This document shows positions 56,401 to 64,000 of a stretch of DNA of 64,000 nt, in pieces. Within the stretch, counting starts at the first letter, position 1. The number at the start of each line of letters is the position of its first letter. Both the position numbers and the translations under genes were made by a program. The stretch spans positions 120,006,001 through 120,070,000 of the forward strand of contig NC_134137.1 of NCBI RefSeq assembly GCF_033958435.1, given 5' to 3'. The DNA comes from Carettochelys insculpta (taxonomy: Eukaryota > Chordata > Testudines > Carettochelyidae). Below the pieces are notes generated by a model that worked only from the letters and a program-made list of their open reading frames with translations, had not been told where the DNA came from and made no database searches.

Positions 56401-57274
56401 TAATTTGGTAGTGTTCAAGAAGATGAAGCATTAGTGTTTTAAGTTGACATGCCATAGCCTGACTTGAATGTAGAGAAACAAGCTATTTCTGATGGCACAC
56501 TTTTCCATAACTTAACAACTTTCTTCCTCATGGCACTTCAGAAATTATTTGCAGTGAAAAGAGTCACATTGTGGGTAAAAATCTTGGGGAGCCTGTTATT
56601 TTCAGTTTTTTATCCAACAATAGTAATTTACAGTACAGTGAAAGTAGAGGTGGGTGAATAATTGATTTGTTGATTTGGTGGCAGTTCTGAAAAAGTGGAA
56701 ACAAAACAAAAAGGGGGTTAGTGTTGAACTCAGTCTGAAATATTTAGTAGCTTTTGCTAAAGCAGAAGGTTCCTTTTGAATTGTTTCCTGAGCAGGGATT
56801 TCAACATGGGTAACACACATCCTTAGCCAAACCACTGTGCTATATGTTTTAAGGGGCTTGCAAGATGTCATCAGTTAGGCATGACCAGAGCTATCACATG
56901 CAAAATTAGGTTTTAGCTGACCAAAACTGCCTTTATTCATCAGATAATGTTCATCCCAAAAGTTTTGCTCAGCTATAAATGTAGCTGAATTTTAATTCAA
57001 ATAGCTCATTTTTAATAACTAAATTATAGACTGTCAATCAGGTCAATACTTAAGCTGTGAAACAGTTCAACATAGCAACAAACAGCAGTTCCACCAGGAT
57101 AATGGTCGTGCGTTGGAGAAGCTCCTGTTGTATATGAGCCTCAAGTTCAAAACAACTTTTAACTTGCTTCATTTGTGAAGCTAGCAAATACTAAGACATA
57201 CTAGGAGTGTTTCTAAAATGAGCTACAGTCCATCTTCCAGTAAATGAGAGCTTTTAAGAGTGTCCCCTCAGTAA
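53464..57274. other. Unassigned DNA
   Basis: No gene or recognisable transposon. A T run lies near 54053-54065. A small hairpin, GGTTTCTAA/TTAGAAACT, lies at about 56036-56071. Confidence 0.45.
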
Positions 57275-57462
57275 CATGACCACATAGCCAAATATGGGAC
57301 ACCAGTCTCCAGGGACTGGGGGCTTACGTCCCTTGTCAGGGCTCCTTGGCTATGGGGGCTACTGCCCCATGGTGAGGCACTGGAGATGGGGGCTCCACAT
57401 CCTTCCAGTGAGAGGGAGTGGAAGATCGGGGGGAAGGGTGGAAATGTGTGCCAAAAGTAGAG
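57275..57462. mobile_element. Partial MITE resembling that at 41.1 kb
   Basis: AACATGACCACATAGCCAAATATGGGACACC resembles one end of the 41129-41442 element (GGATGACCATAT...CCAAATATGGGAC). The GC-rich interior follows, and the other end is absent. Confidence 0.4.
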
Positions 57463-57848
57463 GATCTGCAGCTCCCAGCTTTGCCTGCGATACTCGGGAA
57501 CGAGATGTGTCTGTAGTTGTCACCCTTGTTGCCTTTGTTTTTATAGAGAGTGATGATGTTTGCATCCTTCATTTCATGTGGTACCTCCCCTGCTCTCCAA
57601 CATTTTAAGAGTAAGTCATAGAGGGAGAGGAAGAGCACAGCCTTATTTGCCTTCAGGACTTCAGCTGGGATTCTCTCCTTCCCTGGTGCTTTTCCATTGG
57701 AGAGAGCATCGAGAGCTTGAGAGAGTTCCTCCTCCATAGGCTCTGTGTCTAGCTCAGACATTTCTGGAACAGCTGGGATGAAGTTGTCAAGCAGTAGTGT
57801 TCCACCCATCTCAACATCTGCAGCTTTTTTCTGTGATCGCCAGTCCAT
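57336..57848 (-). pseudogene. LINE RT N-terminal fragment
   Basis: 170 residues; MEEELSQALDALSNGKAPGK and ERIPAEVLKANKAVLFLSLY precede LLLKCWRAGEVPHEMKDANI and ITLYKNKGNKGDNYRHISF, the RT fingers. The last 50 residues, after AGKAG, come from the adjoining repeat. It matches VGKAPAQDGIPPEVI and LCWREEEVPKDM at 15.2 kb. Confidence 0.8.
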
Positions 57849-58590
57849 TTAAATGCTTTGGTGCAGTGACTTTGGTAATGTTTGGCCCAAGAGCTTTCTT
57901 CAGTCCATCATACATGGTTTTCAGATCACCCAAATCAGATGCATTTTGAATATTAGAACATAGGTCAGCCCAATAGTTGTTTGCACACCACCTGGATTCT
58001 CTCTGAAGAACAGATCTGGCATGTTGAAGTTGATCTCTTGTACTTTGAGATAGGTTCTTTATGTTGTTCAGATGTGCCAATACTGCGATGACTGAGGCAG
58101 ATGGGCCAGGACTGATGGTTGCGTGCAACTCTTGCTTTGAAGTGGCCAAGGATGTGCAGTTGTTCATCAGTTGGAAAGGAGTCAGTAACTTTCTGAAGAT
58201 TGTAATAAAAGCAGTCCTTGTCTTCAGAGCATGACGCCAACATGGGTGCATAAGCACTGATGATGTTGACATATCCTGACTTGGTGCCGAGCTTCAGGGA
58301 TGTAATACGTTCTGATTCAGCTGTGGGTGTATTGATAGATTTCAGCAGATTGTTCCGAACAGCAAATCCAACTCTGCAGAAAAGGTGTCCCTCTGAACTC
58401 AAGCCCTATCAAAAGAAAGTGTAGATGGTTTCTTTCACTGATCCAGCATCTGTCAGCCTGGTTTCCTGAAGAGCAGCGACGTCAGCATTCCATGTGCGTA
58501 GCTGTTGGTCTCTATGTGCTGTTTTGCATGTTGAGTCTGTATTCATAAGGTCATGGGCAGATTCAAGTCCCAGACACATTGTCTGCCCAT
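57465..58590 (-). mobile_element. Second copy of the 13.6-kb LINE family, endonuclease to RT start
   Basis: Minus strand: the 5' part has an ALQETRL-like block near 58455-58475, and the endonuclease GFAVRNNLLKSINTPTAESE, LKLGTKSGYVNIISAYAPML and ILGHFKARVA in 57965-58402. The linker VCKQLLG/CANNYWADLCSNIQNASD and TMYDGLKKALGP is in 57811-58272, and the RT start ALDALSNGKAPGKERIPAEVL with YRHISFPSIAGK is in 57336-57848. The GDFNAR motif reads GHFKAR, so catalytic residues are lost. It ends abruptly after the RT fingers, next to MITE sequence. Confidence 0.85.
57811..58402 (-). pseudogene. LINE endonuclease and linker, frameshifted
   Basis: Two overlapping minus-strand frames. 57965-58402 gives the middle of an APE endonuclease (VGFAVRNNLL, SAYAPMLASCSEDKDCFYYN, LGHFKARVARNHQSWP). 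57811-58272 gives the linker (CANNYWADLCSNIQ, KALGPNITKV). The Asp and Asn of the GDFNAR motif are replaced. Frames change near 58000. Confidence 0.8.
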
Positions 58591-58659
58591 TCCGGCTACC
58601 GAGCGAGAGGCGAGTTGACTTATTATTTTGTTTTTTGGCAAGTATGTCATTTACATCTA

Positions 58660-60110
58660 TTTTTTGATCAGTGGGGGGCGGGAGGATGAAGAACTGGTGC
58701 TTTCACAGCTGTGAAAGATCTGAAACTGGAACACGTACAAACTCATTTCTCGATCCCTGTGTGAGGAGAGGAGATGCACTTCAATGCAGAGCCAAGATAA
58801 AGGAACTGTGCCAGGTGTACATGAAGAACTGGAGGGAATCCTGTGTGGGGATCCCACATCCACAGCCCTGTGGATACTTCAAAAGAGAGAGGGTTGGGAT
58901 AAAAAGAGGTGGTTAACCATGAACAAGATGTGCTTGATGAAGTGGAGGAGCTGGCTGATGACATAGGGCTCATAGCAAGGTCACCCCATGTTGCAGGTAG
59001 CCAGGAACTTTTCACAAGTCCTGAGGCTAATGGGGATTCAGAGCAGCAGCAGCACATGGTGCCTGAAGCACCAATGAGAAGTATGCCTTCTGATTGACTG
59101 TACTCTGTGGCAAGGTGGAGTGCAGCATGGGTGTCGTCAGTTGTGCCTCCGCAATTTGGAAATCCCATTTCTCCAATGCCAGCTGCCATGTCATCCACAT
59201 TTCCCAGAGTTGTTCTGACACAGCAAAATGTGATTTATTGCCCCGCACACTTGCAGAAGCACTGCCCCAGCAGTAGACTTTCCCCGCTCAAGTGATTTGC
59301 AAGTGAACGGTAGCAATTGGGTGGCCAGCTTCCACAAAGCAATTGCCACCTGCTTCTCTACCAAAAGAGCAGCTCTCCTCAGGCGTCCTTGCACAGCAGG
59401 TCAGGGGCCATCTCAACACACGCTCCAGGAAGGTTCATACATCCTGAAGGTCTGTATCCACTGTTCTTCATTGCACACCTGCATGACAATGTGATCCCAT
59501 CATTCAGTGCTGGTTTCCCTAGCCCAAAAGCAACTGTTTGTACCACACAGGCATTCTGTGACAGCCAAACACAATGCAAAGTCACTGCTGTCCATGCCAA
59601 TCTCACTGTTGTCTCCCTCCTAGGACATTAAGAGCAATAGCAACTTTGCTGCAATGCATGATGTCTTCAGCGTTTTGAACGCAGCATAGGAGAGAAGTCT
59701 GGGATCTGTGATTTCTCACAGCGGATGCTTGAGTGCAAAGCAAGCACTGGCAGCTTCAAATGGTGCACAGCCAGAAGCACTGGGAGGGCTTTGAGGCAAA
59801 GAAGTGGCTGACAGGATGTTTTCCACATTCCCAGGACGAATGCCACATTCTGTATTCCCACAGTACATTGCTACTAAAGACAACACCAGGCACTATTGAA
59901 TGTCTACCCACATTGCTTTGTTCTTCTGTTGACACAGGAAGTGTACGTGTCCGCAACATGTCGACAGAGGATGACCATCTAAACATGATTTCGGTGACTT
60001 TCTTTTGGCAACTTGGGCATGTCAGCAGTACTTTTGTCACTGACACATTGCAGCATAGACATGCTTTCACTTTTGGCCCATCCCCTAGCAATGAGCCCCG
60101 CAGGGTGATT
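58660..60110 (-). pseudogene. PIF/Harbinger transposase relic
   Basis: Minus-strand coding similarity in several broken frames. In 59191-59394: LLVEKQVAIALWKLATQLLP, then LERGKSTAGAVLLQVCGAIN, the helical DNA-binding region before the DDE domain. In 58743-59198: GEMGFPNCGGTTDDTHAALH, the first catalytic Asp block (usually CGGxxDGTH). In the frame 59027-59248, VNQKAYFSLVLQAPCAA follows it. Upstream frames (59379-60091) appear to be the N-terminal part, but I recognise them less clearly. The later Asp and Glu of the DDE triad were not located. Harbinger transposases cut and paste DNA at TWA targets. This is a dead copy, not the domesticated HARBI1 gene. Confidence 0.75.
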
Positions 60111-60587
60111 GTGCATTGTTGAAGTACTTCCTTTTGTCTGTTTTGTCACAACTGCGCCACTCAGAGATGTGGAATTGTGCACTCCAAGAAATATAGTTAA
60201 GCTAACTTTAATTTTCTAGACCTGGTCTTGGGCTCCAAGTCCCAGATCCTACTGACCTCTGCATAGGGCCTACATTCTGGTGCAAGCATCTACACTGTTG
60301 CATCTTTTGGTAGGACTGGTGCTCCAGGTATTCTGTATGTATGCAGCATGGAATATTTTACTTCAAATACGACCTCATTTCAAGAAGAGATTCTCTCTGT
60401 TTGTGAGGATTTTTGGAACTGTTAAGGGATGTGATTCACCCTTTAAGAGGATCTCTGGTAAAGATGAAGAGTTTTCCAAATGTAAAGCAGCTGGAAATCG
60501 CTAGCTGTTACTAGGACCAATAGGACATACTGAACAAAAGAACCACATGGTTGGGATTAAAAAAAAGTGTGAGGAGAGAACTAGTAT
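60111..60587. other. Unassigned DNA
   Basis: Nothing recognised. Confidence 0.5.
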
Positions 60588-60797
60588 CAGAGGGGTAGCA
60601 GTGTTAGTCTGTATCTGCAAAAACCAGAAGTCCTGTCACATCTTTATAGACTAACAAATATGTTAAGGGAAGGTTCCTAGTTCTTCCTTTAAACAACAAG
60701 AAGTCCTGTGGCACCTTATAGACTGACATTTATTCGTCTGTGAAGGTGCCACAGGACTTCTTAATGTTTAAGAAAGAACTAGGAACCCTCCCTTAAC
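60588..60797. repeat. PLE family A tails with a foldback
   Basis: 60588-60660 holds one tail end (GTATCAGAGGGGTAGCAGTG, AGAAGTCCTGTCACATC). Then 60662-60717 and 60743-60797 form an inverted pair of about 55 bases. Each arm combines the PLE end AAGAAGTCCTGTGGCACCTT with the non-PLE sequence GTTAAGGGARGGTTCCTAGT. The spacer is only about 25 bases. Confidence 0.85.
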
Positions 60798-60974
60798 AGA
60801 GCTTTAACTCCACAATCTTTTTCAATATACTTGGGCAAACCTCTCCTTTTTCCTTTAATGTAAGACACAATTTAAAAAAAAAAAAAAGTTGATATTTGGG
60901 TGGTCACTTATCTTCTGGAGATATATCCTGACCTTTCCATATGTCTAACTGGTTAAAGGAACAGCAGAAATGTA

Positions 60975-61320
60975 GCGTGTAAAAGACTAGCAAAATGATT
61001 TATATGGTGATGAGCTTTCATGGGACAGATCCACTTCATCAGATCAATCACATTTCCAGTACAGACTGACATCTATAAGTACAGAGGTCCAAAAGAAATT
61101 GCAATAAAAACTGACAAATCAAGTACATAGAACTTGGTATGAACAAAGACAACAATTACCTCACACATTACAAGGACTGCTTCCCTTCCTTCAGTCCTAT
61201 GTACTTAATTTGTCAGTTTTTATTGCACATTTTTTTGTACCTCTGTACTTGTAGATGTCATTGTGTACTGGAAATGAGATTGGTCTGATGAAATGGGTCT
61301 GTCCCACGAAAGCATTAAAT
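60975..61320. repeat. PLE family B 3' ends in inverted arrangement
   Basis: Left arm about 61013-61131 (minus-oriented tail) and right arm about 61196-61314 (plus-oriented tail) are reverse complements of the PLE 3' region. Both carry a hammerhead-like core: 61015-61043 (minus, CTGATGA and GAAA intact) and 61284-61311 (plus, CTGATGA and GAAA intact). The centre, 61135-61195 (GGTATGAACAAAGACAACAATT), continues the right arm and matches 5015-5070 in the first PLE. Confidence 0.85.
61284..61311 (+). ncRNA. Hammerhead-ribozyme-like core, PLE family B
   Basis: CTGATGA, AA, TGGG-TCTG-TCCCA, C, GAAA: the CUGANGA and GAAA boxes are both intact around a hairpin. A second core in opposite orientation lies at 61015-61043. 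Helix I and the cleavage site are not evident. Confidence 0.45.
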
Positions 61321-62795
61321 GAAGGTAATTATTTGTATATCTAGATATATTCCCAGAAGGCTCTGTCAGAAACTCTGATTACAGTCCCAGCTGCCATGGA
61401 CACAGCTCCTAGCCTACCTTGTTGATCTGGTCCTTTGTCAGGGAGATAACTTGAAGATATATTTTGATTCACCTCATTATGGAGGAGGGAGTCTTCAAAC
61501 CTTCCCAACATTGCCTTTGGACCTTTTGGTTCCTAGCCTTAGATCAGAGTCCACAGTATAAACTTCCACACGGTAAGCGGAGATTACATCATCCTTTCCC
61601 TCAAGGGTAGCATCTTGAATCTTCAAAGACCAGCACATCCCAAGACAGGACATCTGCCAGTGGCTGTTTCTGTAGGTAGACCAGTTACTTTGAGGTAACC
61701 AAATGAGGCTCCCCAGCCTCAGAAAGATTCTGCTCTCTCAGATTTCTGGAGGAAAGCGATAGTAAAGAGTGAGGCTTAATAGCATTAGGTTTCCTGTTTC
61801 CTTTACAGCACATGTAGTCTAACTAGGAGACCTGTGACCAATTAAATGCTTGTTTCTCAGTTATCTCCAGATTTTTTTCCTGTATAGACGTACCCTGTGT
61901 TTGAAAGTCAGTAGAACACAAACTCCTAAATCTCATTGGTGCTTTTAAAACTGTTTTAAACATCTAACTTTCTTGGTTTACTTTTAAGTCAGAACTTGAA
62001 CATATTGGTCATAGGTTGTTTTAAATTCCTCTTTTTAATGATTGGACTAAGCATCTAGAGCCAGATTTCCAAAAGTGTTTCACACTTGAAGTTAGGCTAT
62101 GATGTTTTTCAAGAGGTCAGACCTTGTTTAGGCATTTCTAGGACATGGTCAAACTTTCAAATGAGCTCAGTGTGCAATAGGAGTTACTGGGTGCTGAGCT
62201 AATTTGAAAATCTTGTCTCTGCATCCATTTCCCTTGCCTCCCTTTTTTTATCTGAATGGGAAAGAAAGGGTGGCCAGAAATCACTCCTACGCTGTAATTC
62301 TCCACCTCCTGATACCTTTGATAAAAGTATGTATACATAAAATTAAGCTTTGCAGGAAGGAATATGTTTTCTGAAAGCCAGTAGCTATTATAAGGGCGGT
62401 GCTATGACAGAAGGGAAGCGCATTTAGCGCTTTTGATTATATTCAGTCAACCAGTCAGCTTTGTATTTTATAAATTTAGTACCTTTTCAAACATAGGCTT
62501 AGCAGATGAATATCTAGAATTGGGAATCTGATCTACAGCCTAAGGCTACTTTATCATTGCTTCTTTTTAGAATTGACATTTATTGTAGCTAGAAGAAGTT
62601 TATCCTGGAGTGACCGCCCTTACTACTGTAAAAATCTGCAAGTGGTACTACAAGGGTTTTCTCTTACATTCCATACGGTTTTAGTTCATATAAAAGTAAG
62701 ACAAATGTTTTATTGGACTCCCTTGCAGGACTAGGGTTGAAGCTGTATTTGTGGGAGGAAGTACCTGACCATCTGGATGCAGTCTGTCTCTCCAC
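61321..62795. other. Unassigned DNA
   Basis: Nothing recognised. Confidence 0.5.
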
Positions 62796-62866
62796 AAGTG
62801 AAATCCTAGGCCCTTGAGTCTATGGGAATTTGACCATTGACTTCAGCAGAGCCAGGCTTTCATCCC
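62796..62866. repeat. Short palindromic MITE remnant, second copy
   Basis: AGTGAAATCCTAGGCCCTTG and the inverted CAGAGCCAGGCTTTCATCC face each other around GGAATTTGACC. The same type as 10861-10915. Confidence 0.5.
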
Positions 62867-64000
62867 CAGCTTTTTATCCTTTTTACTGTGTTTGGTCTCC
62901 AACTGGAATAGATTATGCCCCTGAGATTTGTGCTAATGGGTGACAACTTGGCTTCTGCTGGATTGTAGGAAAATGTGATTCCTGTGCTTCTATAGTACAG
63001 GCTTGGTCATGTTGCTGTATGGAAAACCTGAAGCAACTTGTGGAGACAGGATTCTGGCACACATTTATGATGATGTTATACTTTTGCACTGTTGAATTAT
63101 TTTACTTTTTGTAACCATTTCCTTGTAGCTAGAGGAACTTGTGTGGGGGATTTTTTTTAAAAATGGGAAGGAAGTGCTGCAACATAATTTCTTTGGAGTG
63201 CTGGCTAGGCTAAGATTTTCAGGTTTTTTTGCTTACAGTAATTTTTAAAAAATAATTTATAAAGAACTGTGGGACAGAACTGTTCTTTTAGGTGGCAAAT
63301 GGGAAGAGCTGTAATTTCAACATTTGTTTTCTTTGCAACTTCAAAGAGGACATTTTTCTATTTTTCACTCATCGTTTTTGTATAATGTGTCCTGTGGTGG
63401 TGGTCTAATCTATGAGATACTTTGCAGCATTCATCCTAGCATTCCATCTAAATGTGCCTTTGCTTTTTGTTGAATTCAAGCCTGTGTTCTGGTAGTTCAC
63501 TGCAGCATTTTCACAAGTGGATATGGATTCATCAGGAAAATATGACACAATAATAAAATGTTTGCAATAACTTCAGTTTAGCCATTCAAACAATTGTCTA
63601 AATCGGTGGCTCAGCCTTTTTTCATGTTAGGACACCCCCACCATTCATCAGTATGGTCATAACCCCAAGAGTCAAACTTAATTAAAAAAATCTTTCTTCA
63701 TAGCTGAGTGTTAGAAACTCTCTTTGATGACTTTTTAGACTTGTGTTGGCAATTCAGAGAATTGTACTCTAGCACTTCTGTAGGAGAGTTAACGCTTTTT
63801 TTGGCTTTATAATTCACTCTGGCGTGAATCACTCAGTGTGCTTCAGATACGGTGTTTTGCATAATACCCGTAAGAAGCACAGAAGGTAAATGTTGGCGGT
63901 TTAAAGATGAGGGTGCTGCAGTACAAAGAGGATGTGCGCTCCTGGGAAATTCATAGCACGTATAGCAGAGACAAAACCGGAAACTGGAAGGGCTGTTACA
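62867..64000. other. Unassigned DNA
   Basis: No gene seen. Around 63604 GGTGGCTCAGCCTTTTTTCATG weakly resembles a hAT end. Confidence 0.45.

Noticed and set aside
58660..60110. Host HARBI1 gene
   Set aside because: Multiple frameshifts and a degenerate catalytic block show a dead transposon copy.
63604..63660. hAT end resembling GGTTCTCAACCTTTT
   Set aside because: Only a weak, one-sided resemblance with no partner end.
1..64000. tRNA, rRNA, CRISPR arrays or bacterial operons
   Set aside because: No cloverleaf A/B boxes, rRNA segments or regularly spaced repeats were seen; the sequence is vertebrate nuclear DNA.

Overview
The window is vertebrate nuclear DNA, most likely from a turtle (Testudines) and otherwise from another non-avian reptile. 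The sequence shows AT-rich, CpG-poor background packed with decayed repeats: CR1 LINEs with the (ATTCTATG) and (TTATGTTC) kinds of 3' end, many Penelope-like elements (PLEs), a DIRS tyrosine-recombinase retrotransposon, a gypsy element with a SCAN-like gag, a PIF/Harbinger transposase relic, and several inverted-repeat DNA transposons. This mixture, and the exact flavour of the CR1 and PLE tails, is what I know from turtle genomes. The assignment is by recognition, not by a search. I see no complete host gene. One 137-bp CpG-rich open stretch at 3.08-3.21 kb with splice-like edges is the only candidate host exon.

Layout. 1-4.5 kb: unassigned DNA with the candidate exon. 4.5-8.2 kb: a PLE 3' part, loose PLE tails, and an old plus-strand CR1 with a GC-rich insertion. 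8.2-13.5 kb: mostly unassigned, with a palindromic MITE remnant, a Tigger-type MITE, a (TA)n tract and an old CR1 piece. 13.56-16.17 kb: minus-strand non-LTR retrotransposon. 16.17-22.03 kb: a nearly full-length DIRS element (inverted terminal repeats, gag, RT-RNase H, tyrosine recombinase, internal complementary region). 22.28-26.65 kb: a nest of PLE, gypsy (LTR, SCAN-like gag, deleted pol) and a second PLE with an inverted 5' segment. 28.5-31.8 kb: PLE tail and a long plus-strand CR1. 33.35-37.04 kb: hAT- and Tigger-like MITEs and palindromic PLE tails. 41.13-44.2 kb: a MITE and the best PLE, with RT and GIY-YIG ORFs. 45.5-51.0 kb: a third PLE lineage, a CR1 fragment, and the best CR1 (end of ORF1 esterase, APE endonuclease, RT, 3' tail) on the minus strand. 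52.6-53.5 kb: two MITEs. 57.3-60.1 kb: a second copy of the 13.6-kb LINE family, then a Harbinger transposase relic. 60.6-61.3 kb: two PLE foldbacks. The rest to 64 kb is unassigned.

How the parts work together. None of the coding elements looks intact: each has frameshifts, stops or deletions, so the window reads as a record of past transposition. The least decayed are the DIRS (16.2-22.0 kb), the minus-strand CR1 (47.6-51.0 kb) and the PLE at 42.3-44.2 kb. The most unusual material is the set of PLE ends. Two PLE families carry a hammerhead-ribozyme-like core (CUGANGA, hairpin, GAAA) in their tails, and at four sites PLE copies are folded back on themselves as inverted pairs.
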